Assembly: GCF_900115095.1 (NCBI RefSeq)
Contig: NZ_FOVH01000002.1
Coordinates: 62,001 to 126,000 of the forward strand
From: Actinomadura madurae
Lineage (GTDB): Bacteria > Actinomycetota > Actinomycetes > Streptosporangiales > Streptosporangiaceae
Reading direction: 5' to 3'
DNA: 64,000 bases
Below, piece by piece: positions 16,291 to 26,200 of this stretch. The position numbers and the translations under genes were made by a program. Positions within the stretch are counted from its first letter, which is position 1. Each line of letters starts with the position of its first letter. The notes beneath the pieces are model-generated. The model did not search any database, was not told the DNA's origin, and saw only the letters and a list, made by a program, of their open reading frames with translations.

Positions 16291-18549
16291 TCATGTGAGC
16301 GGCCGGGAATCGGGGATCTCGTCGGGGACGCGGACGAAGGTTCCGGTGGGCCGGTCCAGGATCTCCACAGTGGCGGACTGGAGGTCCAGGTAGAGGCCGA
16401 CCAGCTCGATCTCGCCGGACTCGACCCGCTCCCGGAGCCAGGGGTAGGTCAGCAGGTTGTCGAGCTGCTGCATCACGTTGATCTTGCAGAGCCGGGTCAG
16501 GGGCGGCTCGTCGCCGGACGGCTTCTCGGCGAGGAAGCGGGCCAGGCTGTGGTTGCCGTGCTTCAGCCAGCGGGAGAGGCCCTCCAGATGCTCGACCTCG
16601 GTGCCGCCGGCCAGCAGCGCGGCCATCGCGCCGCAGTTGGAGTGGCCGCAGACCGTGATCGTCCGGATGTCCAGGACGTTGGTCGCGTACTCGACGGTGG
16701 CGGCGACGGAGTCGTCCGGGGTCCGGGTGCCGTGCCGGGGGACGAGGGCGCCGACGTTGCGGTTGATGAACAGGTCGCCGGGGCCGCTCGCGGTGATGAT
16801 GTTGGGCACGACGCGCGAGTCCACGCAGGTGATGAACAGGTGCTCGGGCTTCTGCTCCATCGCCAGCTCGGCCATGATCGGCCGGACGAGCCGGGCCGTG
16901 CGGCCGTGGTACTCGCGGACGCCGTTCAGCAGCACGTCCGCGGGGGACATGTCGGGCGCGTCCAGCTCGGCCTCGGAACGCCGCCGCCGGTTCTCCCAGG
17001 GCGCCCACCAGCGGGTGTGCGGGGGAGTCTTCCGCGGCTGGGACATTTCGCCTGTCACGGCTCTTTCATACCAAGCCTCGTGAATCTCGTCGATATCGAC
17101 CCTCCCTCCTTGGCGCTCGTGGGCGAGCCGCCACTGGTGGATCGCGTCGAAGGCGGCGTGGTCCATGAAGTCGACGTTGAGGTCGAGGTCGACGCTGGAA
17201 CCGGCCGGGACGTCCTGGAGCACCCGGGTCGCCTTCGGAACGCCGAGGAAGGTCAGGGTGCCCTCCACCACCACGTGGACCCGGGGCGGGCCGGGGGCGT
17301 CGCCCGGCTCCGGGATCAGGTGCTCGGCACGGACCGTCAGGCGGGTGAGCCGCCGCAGCGCCAGCACCGCCATCACGGCGATGCCGAGCAGCACGCCCTC
17401 GCCGAGGCCGAGGAGGACCACGCCGGCGAAGGTGACGTAGTAGGCGGGCGCCTCGCGGTGGTGGCGAAGGTCACGGACACGGGCGGTGTCCATCAGCTTG
17501 ACGCCCAGCACGATCAGCAGGGCCGCGAGGGCCGGGAGCGGAACCTGCTCGATCAGCGGGCCGCACGACAGCGCGAGGACGAGCACCCACACACCGTGCA
17601 GCACCGACGACGCCCGGGAGCGCGCGCCCGCCTCCAGGTTGGCCGTGCTGCGGACGATCACGCCCGCGATCGGCAGGCCGCCGAGCAGGCCCGACACCGT
17701 GTTGCCGGCGCCCTGGCCGATGAGCTCCCGGTCGAGGTCGGCGTGCCGGACGCCGGCGGGACGGGCGCGGTCGATCGCCACGCCGCACAGGAGCGACTCG
17801 ACGGCGGCCACGAGCGCGACGGAGAGGACGGCTCCCACGATCCCGGGCAGATCGCCCTGCGGCAGGACGGGGGCGTGCCAGTCGCCGAAGAGGGTGTCCG
17901 GGAGGTCCACCCGCCGTGCGTTCCAGCCGAGCGCCCAGACGGCGGCGGTCGCGAGGGCGATCGCGGGCAGCGGGCCGGGGACGAGGCGCAGCCATCCGCC
18001 GCGGGGCAGCCGCGACCAGATCAGCAGGACGAGGATCGTCAGCCCGCCGAGCAGCGCCGGATGCGTGTGCGGGTGCGCGAGCTGGCCGGGCAGCTCCCGC
18101 AGGTTGGTGACGGCCGACCGCTCCGGGCTGCCGCCGAGCACCACGTGCACCTGGGCGAGGACGAGGACGGCGCCGACGCCGGCGAGCATCCCGTGCACGA
18201 CGGCGGGGGAGACGGCGAACGCGGCCCGGGCGACCCGGACGGCGCCGAGGGCGAGCTGTAGCAGCCCGCCCAGCATGGTGATCATGCAGGTGGCGCGCCA
18301 GCCGTAGGTCTGGATGAGCTCGGCGACGATCACGGTCAGGCCGGCCGCGGGGCCGCTGACCTGGAGGGGCGAGCCGCCGATCAGCCCGGCGACGATGCCG
18401 CCGGCGACCGCGGCGATCAGCCCGGCGGCGACCGGCGCCCCGGACGCCACCGCGATTCCCAGCGACAGCGGGATCGCGACCAGGAAGACGACGAACGATG
18501 CGAGCAGGTCCTGTCGGAAGCTGGAGACGTTGAGTGGCTTCGTAGTCAC
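16291..18549 (-). CDS. SulP anion transporter fused to beta-carbonic anhydrase
   Basis: 752 aa. Residues 1-420 are the SulP membrane domain with 10 or more helices. A STAS-like domain (~445-520, VDLDLNVDFMDHAAFDAI) follows, then an intact beta-carbonic anhydrase (~560-752) with zinc ligands in CVDSR and CGHSNCGAM. The order suggests bicarbonate uptake coupled to CO2/HCO3- interconversion, the interpretation usually given to SulP-CA fusions; the anion has not been shown here. GTG 18549 is chosen because the product then starts TTKPLNVSSFRQD and an AT-rich TATATA hexamer lies six nt upstream, suggesting a leaderless mRNA. It stands alone, with terminators on both sides. Confidence 0.9.
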   Translation of the reverse strand: MTTKPLNVSSFRQDLLASFVVFLVAIPLSLGIAVASGAPVAAGLIAAVAGGIVAGLIGGSPLQVSGPAAGLTVIVAELIQTYGWRATCMITMLGGLLQLALGAVRVARAAFAVSPAVVHGMLAGVGAVLVLAQVHVVLGGSPERSAVTNLRELPGQLAHPHTHPALLGGLTILVLLIWSRLPRGGWLRLVPGPLPAIALATAAVWALGWNARRVDLPDTLFGDWHAPVLPQGDLPGIVGAVLSVALVAAVESLLCGVAIDRARPAGVRHADLDRELIGQGAGNTVSGLLGGLPIAGVIVRSTANLEAGARSRASSVLHGVWVLVLALSCGPLIEQVPLPALAALLIVLGVKLMDTARVRDLRHHREAPAYYVTFAGVVLLGLGEGVLLGIAVMAVLALRRLTRLTVRAEHLIPEPGDAPGPPRVHVVVEGTLTFLGVPKATRVLQDVPAGSSVDLDLNVDFMDHAAFDAIHQWRLAHERQGGRVDIDEIHEAWYERAVTGEMSQPRKTPPHTRWWAPWENRRRRSEAELDAPDMSPADVLLNGVREYHGRTARLVRPIMAELAMEQKPEHLFITCVDSRVVPNIITASGPGDLFINRNVGALVPRHGTRTPDDSVAATVEYATNVLDIRTITVCGHSNCGAMAALLAGGTEVEHLEGLSRWLKHGNHSLARFLAEKPSGDEPPLTRLCKINVMQQLDNLLTYPWLRERVESGEIELVGLYLDLQSATVEILDRPTGTFVRVPDEIPDSRPLT

Positions 18550-18609
18550 TCTATGTATATAACCAGGATTCCCGGTGCTTCACCCCGGACACGGCCGGGC
18601 CCGGACACG

Positions 18610-18643
18610 CCGAGGGCCGCCGGACGGATCCGGCGGCCCTCGG
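18610..18643. terminator. 15-bp perfect hairpin
   Basis: CCGAGGGCCGCCGGA and TCCGGCGGCCCTCGG around a CGGA tetraloop, just after the stop of the 624-aa gene (minus strand). A strong intrinsic-type terminator without a U-tract. Confidence 0.8.
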
Positions 18644-18658
18644 CCCTGCGCGCGTGCC

Positions 18659-20533
18659 TCAGCGGCGGTAGTTCTCCCAGTCGTCCGCGGCGGGCTGGCG
18701 GGAACCGTACTGGCCGGCCTCGTTCTGCTGCCCGCCCTGCGGGTACCCGCCGCCCTGCTGCTGCTGCGAGCCGCCGTAGTAGCCGGAGCCGTACGCCTGG
18801 GTGGCGTTCGGGTCCTGCTGGTACCCGCCGGAGGCGCCCGGGTCGTGCGGCGCGGCCAGCGGGTCGCCGCCGTTGTAGCTGCTGCCGCTGAAGTCGCCGT
18901 AGTTGCCGGCTCCGCCGGGACCGGGGGCACCGCCCTCCGTACCGCCGAAGGCGCCGAAGGGCTCCCGGCCGCCGCTCAGGGGGTCGTCGTAGCGCGGCGA
19001 CTCGCCGTAGGCGGGGGCCGTCGGGTAGCCGTCGCTCTGCTGGCCCTGCCCGTACCCGGACGGCGCGCCGAGCCCGGAGTCGTAGCCGGAGCCGCCCCCG
19101 AGCCCGGGGTCGTAGCCGCCGCTCTGGCCGCCGGCCTGCGACGGCCACGGGCCGGTGTTCCCGGTGCCGGGCGGGCTCGGCGGGGCGGAGGAGGTCGTCC
19201 CGAAGGACCCGGTGCTGAGCGGGTCGCCCAGGGGGTCGTTCAGGGAGCCGCCTCCGTAGGAGCCGCCCGACTCGGCGGGAGCGCCGCCCGCCGACCGCTG
19301 CCGGTCGGACTGGATGCGCTGGAGCAGCTCGTCCACGGTCGGGAGCTTGTGCCCGTCGGTGTCGGACCCGCCGCCGGTGCCGCCGAGCGCCGCCGCCGGG
19401 GCGGCGGGGACCGGAGGGGCGGGAGGGGCGGGAGGGGCGGGAGGCGCCGGGGGAGCGGGCGGGGCGGCCGGCTCCTCGGGGCGTCCGAGGGGCAGCCCGA
19501 GCGGGTCGGACACCCGCGGGTCGCCGCCGAGCGGGCCGCCGGGGGCGGGCGGGGCGCCCGGCCGGTCGAAGTCGGTGCGGCCGCCGGGAGGCGGGCCGGC
19601 GGCGGGGCGGTTCCCCAGCGGGTCGGCGTTGTAGTCGCCGTAGGACGGCTCGGGGGAGCCGTACTCGGGCGAGCCGTACTGGTCCTGGCCGCCGTAGGAC
19701 GGGTCGCCGGGACCGTAGTCGGCCGCGCCGTAGGCGGGCTGCGGTTCCTGCCCGCCGTACGCCGGCTGGTCGGGGACGCCGTAGGGGGCCTGCGGGCCGC
19801 CCGGCACCCCCGGTCCGGCGAGGTCGGCCGGGATCGGGTCGAGCGACGTAGCGCCCGGGTCGTTGTTCGGGAAGGCGGGGCCGCCCTGGAACCCGCCGGG
19901 GCCCGCGGGCATCTGCTGCGGGCCCGTCCCGCCGCCGAGGCCGTTGAGGACGGTGCCGTCGGCGCCCATCGAGACGGGCTGGGTGAGGTTGGGCGGCTCG
20001 GCGGGCGGCTGGTCGGGCGGGGGAGCCTGCGCGTTCAGCGGGTCCGCGGCGGGGTCGGACTCGGGGCGGTCGCCGTCGTGGTCGTGCTGCCACGGGAACT
20101 TGGGCTTGTCGAAGGTGATCGTCGCCCAGTAGTCGTCGTCCTCCATCTCGTCGGACGCGGGGCCCGGCGGCGGGGGCGGCGGGGCCGGGGCGGAGGTGGG
20201 GGCGGCGAGCGGACCGCCGCCGCCGCCGGCGACGCGGCGGTCGGGGACGGGCTCGGGCGCGCGGTCGTAGCCACCGTCGTAGCCCTCGTCATAGCCGCCG
20301 TCGTAGCCGCCGTCGTTGTAGCCGTCGTTGTAGCCGGGGCCGTACTCGTCGGGGCCGCCCATCGGCTCCTGCGGCGGGGCTCCGCGGCGGCCGCGCGGCT
20401 GCTTCTGCGGCTCGTCGTCCATCCAGTCGTCGTCGTCGCGTCCCGCCCTGCTGGCCCGCAGGCCGAGGGCCACGAGGACGACCACGAGGACCACGACCAC
20501 AATGAGGCCGAAGACCACGATGTAAGAAGTCAT
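18659..20533 (-). CDS. Membrane-anchored Gly/Pro/Tyr-rich disordered protein
   Basis: 624 aa from ATG 20533 (GGGTGGTGG upstream). One membrane helix (residues ~3-27, V/L-rich) is followed by about 590 disordered cytosolic residues: acidic DDDDWMDDEPQ, then YNDGGYDGGYDEGYDGGYD-type repeats, then long P/G/A/Q tracts with further YGSPEYGSPE units, and a short ordered-looking LPTVDELLQRIQSDRQR. The tyrosine-spaced low complexity recalls sticker-spacer sequences that phase-separate; this is inference. The function is unknown. A separate gene by its own terminator and ~270 bp upstream gap. Confidence 0.75.
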   Translation of the reverse strand: MTSYIVVFGLIVVVVLVVVLVALGLRASRAGRDDDDWMDDEPQKQPRGRRGAPPQEPMGGPDEYGPGYNDGYNDGGYDGGYDEGYDGGYDRAPEPVPDRRVAGGGGGPLAAPTSAPAPPPPPPGPASDEMEDDDYWATITFDKPKFPWQHDHDGDRPESDPAADPLNAQAPPPDQPPAEPPNLTQPVSMGADGTVLNGLGGGTGPQQMPAGPGGFQGGPAFPNNDPGATSLDPIPADLAGPGVPGGPQAPYGVPDQPAYGGQEPQPAYGAADYGPGDPSYGGQDQYGSPEYGSPEPSYGDYNADPLGNRPAAGPPPGGRTDFDRPGAPPAPGGPLGGDPRVSDPLGLPLGRPEEPAAPPAPPAPPAPPAPPAPPVPAAPAAALGGTGGGSDTDGHKLPTVDELLQRIQSDRQRSAGGAPAESGGSYGGGSLNDPLGDPLSTGSFGTTSSAPPSPPGTGNTGPWPSQAGGQSGGYDPGLGGGSGYDSGLGAPSGYGQGQQSDGYPTAPAYGESPRYDDPLSGGREPFGAFGGTEGGAPGPGGAGNYGDFSGSSYNGGDPLAAPHDPGASGGYQQDPNATQAYGSGYYGGSQQQQGGGYPQGGQQNEAGQYGSRQPAADDWENYRR

Positions 20534-20801
20534 GCCACCACCCAATGCCTAGGCCCGGCGAGAGTTGCCGGCGCGGACCGCGGGTCCGTCCCGATTGTCG
20601 CCAGCGTCCGGAATGTCACGGGTATCCGCCGTCCCGGCGTGCCCCGATTCTCTCCGACCGCTATGACCGTTGTCACACCCTTCGCGCACATTTACCCTCA
20701 CACGGCGCGTACCGATCGGCCAACTTCGCCGACCCGCACACCCCTGTCAGCTTCAGCCCCCCGAGGGGTCCGCCCTGACCCTGTGCTCACAGGCTCCACG
20801 G

Positions 20802-21392
20802 TCAACGCGCCTGCTCGCCGCCGAAGTTCCCGGTGATCCGTCCGCGTCCCACCGTGTGCTCGGCGATGGCGGGGAGCGAGTCCTTCAGTTCGGCGCCGTT
20901 CCGGAACGGTGCCGGCTCGTCCAGCGCGTAGATGGTGAACCGGTACCGATGCCGTTCTCCCTTGGGCGGGCACGGCGGCACGTAGCCCGCCTTCTCGTTG
21001 CCAGTGGTCAACCCTTCGACGGTCTTGTCAAGCCTGGCACCCTCGACGATCTCGTTCACCGTTCCGTCGATGCCCGCGATCACCCAGTGGACGCGCGCGC
21101 CGCTCGAGGCGTCCGGGTCGTCCATGACGATCGCGATCGACTTGGTCCCGGCCGGTGCCGACCAACGGAGCGGTGGGGTCTTGCCATCCTGTCCGCCAGA
21201 GTACGTCCTGCAGCCGTATCGCGGGGGCAAGTCGCCGCCATCGCGGAAGACCGGGCTGGTCACGGTGAACCATTCCGACAGTTCGGCGCTCTTGTTCTCG
21301 GGCTGGCCGATCAGCCCGCAGCCGCCCACGGTCCCGGCGAGCGCGAGGGCGCCCGCCGCGGCCAGGATCGGACGCCGGTCTCTGCTCATCAT
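20802..21392 (-). CDS. PEBP / Raf-kinase-inhibitor-like (YbhB) lipoprotein
   Basis: 196 aa from ATG 21392, with GGGAG seven nt upstream; longer frames read into unlikely Arg/Gly sequence. The N-terminus is a lipoprotein signal (RRPILAAAGALALAGTVGGC, lipid-attached C25). The mature protein has the PEBP signatures: PPRYGCRTY, a DPDA segment (IVMDDPDAS), RVHWVI and a C-terminal RYRFTIYALD. PEBP-fold proteins bind phosphate or phospholipid-like ligands in a small pocket; bacterial roles are poorly known. It lies divergent from ndh with 388 bp between. Confidence 0.88.
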   Translation of the reverse strand: MMSRDRRPILAAAGALALAGTVGGCGLIGQPENKSAELSEWFTVTSPVFRDGGDLPPRYGCRTYSGGQDGKTPPLRWSAPAGTKSIAIVMDDPDASSGARVHWVIAGIDGTVNEIVEGARLDKTVEGLTTGNEKAGYVPPCPPKGERHRYRFTIYALDEPAPFRNGAELKDSLPAIAEHTVGRGRITGNFGGEQAR

Positions 21393-21780
21393 CGATACGC
21401 TCCCGGGCGAGATCGTACGCCGCGCGCCGCCGGACCGCCGCCATCCCGGCCGCTGCCCCGGCCGCGCGCGTCCCGCCGCCGGCGCCCCCTTCCTCGTCCG
21501 CCCCAACGATAGGCCTTCCGCGGGAGTGGAACGGGCCGTTCACCCGGCTCCGGGCGACGCCCGCGCGCGCCGGGCCCTGTGACCTTCGTCATGCGTGGTT
21601 TGTCCCGATCCATCCGAAAATTTGGGAAGTAGTGGCGGGTTTCACATCCGATCGTGGCCCTTGCTTTGCCAGAACGGGAAGTTTCGAGGTTCTTTCATGG
21701 TTATCGATTGGTGCCGGGCACGTTCCATCAGGTAGCTTGTGAATGTCTTCACAAGCCGACCGTGACATTGGAGGGCCGCA
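21393..21780. other. Divergent PEBP-ndh intergenic region
   Basis: 388 bp. It holds the PEBP start region on the left, and at the right end the ndh promoter with a Rex-like operator. No further gene is supported in the middle part, which is GC-rich near the PEBP gene and AT-richer from about 21600. Confidence 0.6.
21733..21755 (+). promoter_or_regulatory. Rex-like operator overlapping the ndh -10
   Basis: TTGTGAA-TGTC-TTCACAA (extended by one C/G pair on each side) lies at 21736-21755, a perfect palindrome equal to the known Rex site consensus TTGTGAANNNNTTCACAA. TAGCTT at 21733-21738 overlaps its left arm and could be the -10, so bound Rex would block ndh transcription until NADH rises. Rex itself is not in the window. 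Confidence 0.85.
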
Positions 21781-23154
21781 ATGGCCAGGACCGCCGAGGG
21801 GACCCCTGGCGCTCCCCACATCCTCATCGTGGGTGGCGGCTATGTGGGCATGTACACCGCCCTGCGCCTGCAGAAGAAGCTGAAGCGCGAGCTCAGGCGT
21901 GGCGAGGTCAAGGTCACCGTCGTGGACCCGAACTCGTACATGACGTACCAGCCGTTCCTTCCCGAGGCCGCCGCCGGGAACATCTCCCCGCGGCACGTCG
22001 TCGTCCCGCTCCGCCGGGTGCTGCCGAAGTGCACCGTCCGCAAGGCGCGCGTCACCGAGCTGAACCACGACGAGCGATGGGCCATCGTCCAGCCGCTGGC
22101 CGGCCCCCCGGAGCGGATCTCCTACGACTACCTGGTCATGGCGGCCGGCGCGGTGCCGCGGCTGCTGCCCATCCCCGGGCTCGCCGAGAACGGCATCAGC
22201 CTGAAGACCGTCGGCGAGGCCATCCACCTGCGCAACCACGTCCTGGAGCAGCTGGAGATCGCCGAGTCGACCGACGACGTGGAACTGCGCCGCAAGGCGC
22301 TGACCTTCGTGTTCGTCGGCGGCGGGTTCGCCGGCGTGGAGGCGGTCGCCGAGCTGGAGGACATGACCCGCGACGCGACGAAGTACATGCGCAAGGTCAC
22401 CCCGCAGGACCTGCGGTTCGTCCTGGTCGAGGCCACGGACCGGATCCTGCCGGAGGTCGGTCCCGACATGGGCAGGTGGACCGCGGAGCAGCTGCGCGGC
22501 CGCGGCATCGCCGTGAAGATGAAGACCTATCTCGAATCGGCCGTGGACGGGCAGATCGAGCTGTCGGACGGCAGCAGCTTCCCGGCCGGGACGCTGGTCT
22601 GGAACGCCGGCGTCAAGCCGTCCCCGGTCGTCCGGCACGGCGACCTGCCGCTGGACGAGCGCGGCCGGGTGAAGGGCACCGAGTACCTCACCGTCGAGGG
22701 CCTCGTCCGGGCGTTCACCGCCGGTGACAACGCCGCGATCCCGGACCTCACCCAGGACGGGATGTACTGCCCGCCGAACGCGCAGCACGCCGTCCGCCAG
22801 GCCAAGCTCCTCGGCGACAACATCGTCCGGTCGCTGCGCGGCAAGACGCTCAAGCCGTACGTGCACGGCAACCTCGGCACCGTCGCCGGCCTCGGCCTGC
22901 ACAAGGGCGTGGCGAACCCCCTCGGCATCAAGCTCAAGGGCTGGCCCGCGTGGTTCTTCCACCGCAGCTACCACGGCGCGATGGTCCCGACGTTCAACCG
23001 GAAGATCCGCGTCATCGCGGACTGGACGCTCGCGCTGTTCCTCAAGCGCGAGACCATCTCGCTCGCCACCATCGAGCAGCCCCGGGCCGACTTCGAGCTC
23101 GCGGCCCTCGACGAGAGCAAGGCCAAGGCCAAGACCACCGAGTCCGCGGCCTGA
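21781..23154 (+). CDS. ndh: Type II NADH dehydrogenase (NDH-2)
   Basis: 457 aa with GGAGGGCC before ATG 21781. The FAD-binding dinucleotide motif is IVGGGYVGMYTA near residue 17; the NADH-binding one is FVGGGFAGVEA near 180. A GDNAA segment binds the FAD. The C-terminal amphipathic region (WFFHRSYHG ... IADWTLALFLKRE) attaches the enzyme to the inner membrane face. It oxidises NADH and reduces menaquinone without pumping protons. The Rex-like operator just upstream predicts induction when NADH/NAD+ is high, as known for Streptomyces ndh. A 14-bp hairpin follows the stop, so it is monocistronic. Confidence 0.95.
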   Translation: MARTAEGTPGAPHILIVGGGYVGMYTALRLQKKLKRELRRGEVKVTVVDPNSYMTYQPFLPEAAAGNISPRHVVVPLRRVLPKCTVRKARVTELNHDERWAIVQPLAGPPERISYDYLVMAAGAVPRLLPIPGLAENGISLKTVGEAIHLRNHVLEQLEIAESTDDVELRRKALTFVFVGGGFAGVEAVAELEDMTRDATKYMRKVTPQDLRFVLVEATDRILPEVGPDMGRWTAEQLRGRGIAVKMKTYLESAVDGQIELSDGSSFPAGTLVWNAGVKPSPVVRHGDLPLDERGRVKGTEYLTVEGLVRAFTAGDNAAIPDLTQDGMYCPPNAQHAVRQAKLLGDNIVRSLRGKTLKPYVHGNLGTVAGLGLHKGVANPLGIKLKGWPAWFFHRSYHGAMVPTFNRKIRVIADWTLALFLKRETISLATIEQPRADFELAALDESKAKAKTTESAA

Positions 23155-23165
23155 CCTTCCGGCCC

Positions 23166-23198
23166 GGCGCCCCGGCGGTCCCCGACCGCCGGGGCGCC
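23166..23198 (+). terminator. ndh terminator hairpin
   Basis: GGCGCCCCGGCGGT and ACCGCCGGGGCGCC, a perfect 14-bp stem with a CCCCG loop, 11 nt after the ndh stop. Confidence 0.8.
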
Positions 23199-23211
23199 GT
23201 CCGTTCTGGGG

Positions 23212-23217
23212 GAGAAT
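23212..23217 (+). promoter_or_regulatory. Leaderless-type -10 hexamer GAGAAT
   Basis: GAGAAT-N6-GTG 23224, matching the NANNNT leaderless spacing; it lies between the ndh terminator and the regulator gene. Confidence 0.4.
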
Positions 23218-23223
23218 CGGTCC

Positions 23224-26200
23224 GTGTGGATCGGCATCCTGGGCCCTCTCGACGTGCGCGCCGACGACGGCGCGCCCGTCGCGGTCGGTGGCGCCCGGCT
23301 GCGGGTGCTGCTGACGCTGCTCGCCCTCGACCCGGGCACGGCGATTCCGGCGGACCGGATCATCGACGCCCTCTGGGAGGACGCGGTCCCGCGGGGCGCG
23401 CCGAACGCGCTGCAGTCCCTCGTGTCGCGGCTGCGGGCCGCCATCGGGCGGGACGTCATCGAGTCGGTGCCCGGCGCGTACCGGCTCGTCCTGCCGCCGG
23501 GGTCCGTCGACGCGCACGACTTCGAGGCGCGGGTCCGGGCCGCGCGGGCCGCCGCCGAGCCGGGCGGGCGGTCGGCCGGCCTCCGCGACGCGCTCGCCCT
23601 CTGGCGCGGCCCCGCGCTCGCCGACGCCGCCGGGCTGCGGTTCGCGGACGCCCCCGCCGCCCGGCTGGACGCGCTGCGCCGCACCGCGCTCGAAGACCGG
23701 CTGGACGCCGACCTGGCGCTCGGCCGCCACGCCGAGCTGATCCCCGAGCTGCAGGCGCTCGCCGCCGCCGACCCGCTCCGCGAACCCGTGGCCGCCCTGC
23801 TGATGCGGGCCCTGTACGCGTCCGGGCAGCAGGCCGAGGCGCTGGCCCGGTACCAGGACGCCAGGCGGGCGCTCGGCGAGGAACTCGGCGTCGACCCGTC
23901 GCCCGAGCTGGAGGCCGTCCACCTCTCGGTCCTGCGCCAGGACCCGTCCCTCCTGCCGGACGCCGCACCGCCCCCGAGCACGTCCAGGGGCAACCTCAAG
24001 GCCCGGCTGACCAGCTTCATCGGCCGCGACGCCGACCTCGGGCGGGTGGGCGACCTGCTGGCGCGCAGCCGGCTCGTCACGCTGACCGGGCCCGGCGGCG
24101 CGGGCAAGAGCCGGCTGTCGGTCGAGTCGGCGGAACGGCTCGCCGGGCGGATGCCCGACGGCGCCTGGCTGGTCGAGCTGGCACCGGTCAGCGACCCGGC
24201 CGAGGTCCCCGCCGCCGTCCTCACCGCGCTCGGGCTCCGCGAGCCGGCGCCGATCACCGCCGTCCCGCCGGCCCCGGCGCCCGACCCGGCGGACCGGCTC
24301 GTGACGGCGCTGTCGGGCAGGCGGCTGCTGCTGCTCCTGGACAACTGCGAGCACCTGCTGGACGCGGCGGCCCGGCTCGCCGAGGCGGTCCTGGAGAACT
24401 GCCCCGGCATCCGGATCCTCGCGACGAGCCGGGAACCGCTCGGCATCACCGGGGAGACGCTCCGCCCCGTCGAGCCGCTGGAGCCGCCGCCCGCGGACGC
24501 GGGCCCGGAGGAGGCGCTGTCCTCCCCGGCCGTCCGGCTGTTCGCCGACCGAGCGGCGGCCGTTTCGCCCGGGTTCGCGGTCACCGCCGCCAACGCCGGG
24601 TGGATCGTCCGGATCTGCCGCGCCCTCGACGGGATGCCGCTCGCCATCGAGCTGGCCGCCGCCCGGCTCCGCGCGATGACGCCGGCGCAGCTCGCCGTCC
24701 GGCTGGACGACAGGTTCCGGCTCCTCAACGCGGGCAGCCGCACCGCCCTGCCCCGGCACAAGACGCTCCGGGCCGTCGTGGAGTGGAGCTGGGACCTCCT
24801 GGACGGGCCCGAGCGGACGCTCTGGCGCCGTCTCGCCGTGTTCCCCGGCGGCGCCACCGTGCAGAGCGCCGAAGCGGTGTGCGCGGGCCCGGGGCTGGAC
24901 GGCGCCGACGTCCTCGACCTCCTCGCCGCCCTCGTGGACAAGTCGCTCCTGACGGTCGGCGACACCGACGGCGAACCCCGCTACCGGATGCTGGAGACGA
25001 TCCGCGCCTACGGGCTCGAACGCCTCGCCGGCTCGGGGGAGGAGACCGCGACCCGGCGGGCGCACGCCGGGTACTTCGTCCGGCTGGCGGAGGAGGCGGA
25101 ACCGCACCTGTACCGGGGCGACCAGCTGGCCTGGCTGCGGCGCCTCACCGCGGAAGGGGACAACATCTCCGCCGCGCTGCGCTGGGCGATCTCCGCCGGG
25201 GACGCGCCGCTGGCGATGCGGTTCTGCGCCGCGCTCGGCTGGTACTGGTTCCTGCGCGGGCGGCTCGTCGAGGGGGCCGACAGCCTCCAGGACGTCATGG
25301 CCCTGCCCGGCGTCCCCGACGACCAGATCACCGCCCGCGCCCTCGCGCTCGGCGCGCTCACCGCGCTGGACAACCGGCACAGCGGCGACCACGTCGCCTC
25401 ATGGCTCGCCCGCGCGGAGGCGATCTGCGCTGGGCAGGACCGTGCGACGCTGCATCCCGTGCTCCGGCTCATGGCGGAGACCATCCAGATGTACGCCGTC
25501 GGCTGGGAGGAGCCCCCGGCATCGGGCATCGCGGCTCTGCTGGACGACCCCGATCCGTGGGTGCGCGGCCTCGCGTACTTCATCCACGGCCAGATCGCCC
25601 ACAACTTCGGCAGGATCGACGAGATCGAGCACGCCTTCGACCGGGCGCTCGCCGCGTTCCGGGAGTCCGGCGACCGCTGGGGCCTGTCGTTCACGCTGAC
25701 CTCGCAGGCCGAGATCCTCGGCCGGCGCGGCGACCATCGCGGCTCCGTCGCCCTGTACGAGGAGGCGCTGCGGCTGAATGCCGAGCTGGGCGGCGGCACC
25801 GCCGGGCTCCTGCACGTCCGCATGAAGCTGGCGAACGGGCTGGACCTCCTGGGCGAACGCGACCGGGCCGAGGCGCTGCTGCGCGACGCCATGCGCGAGC
25901 CGCCCGGTTCCGGCGGGCCGGAGGAGAAGGCCGCCCTGCACTACCAGCTGGGCGAGTTCGCCCGCCGCTCCGGCGACACGGCCGAGGCCCTGCGGCGCTT
26001 CTCGCAGGCGGACGACCTCACCCGGGGCCTTCCCGGCCCGCCACAGTTCCGTGCCATGGTCCTGTGCGGGCGGGCTCAGGCCGACCTGGCGCTCGGCGCG
26101 ATGGACGAAGCCGCCGCGCGCCTGGACGAGGCCCTGCGCGGCGCGGTCGAGGCGCGGGACTACCCGATCATCTCCCACGTCCTGGCCGGCCACGCCGAGC

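Noticed and set aside
15860..16300. Overlapping frames around the 67-aa gene
   Set aside because: Plus 15852-16298 and minus 15867-16199 lack starts with ribosome sites and conflict with the hydrophobic 67-aa gene with a good site.
21589..25392. 1267-codon minus-strand open frame
   Set aside because: A shadow of the ndh and SARP genes: high-GC codon bias leaves the opposite strand open. Product is Arg/Gly/Pro-rich with no domain.
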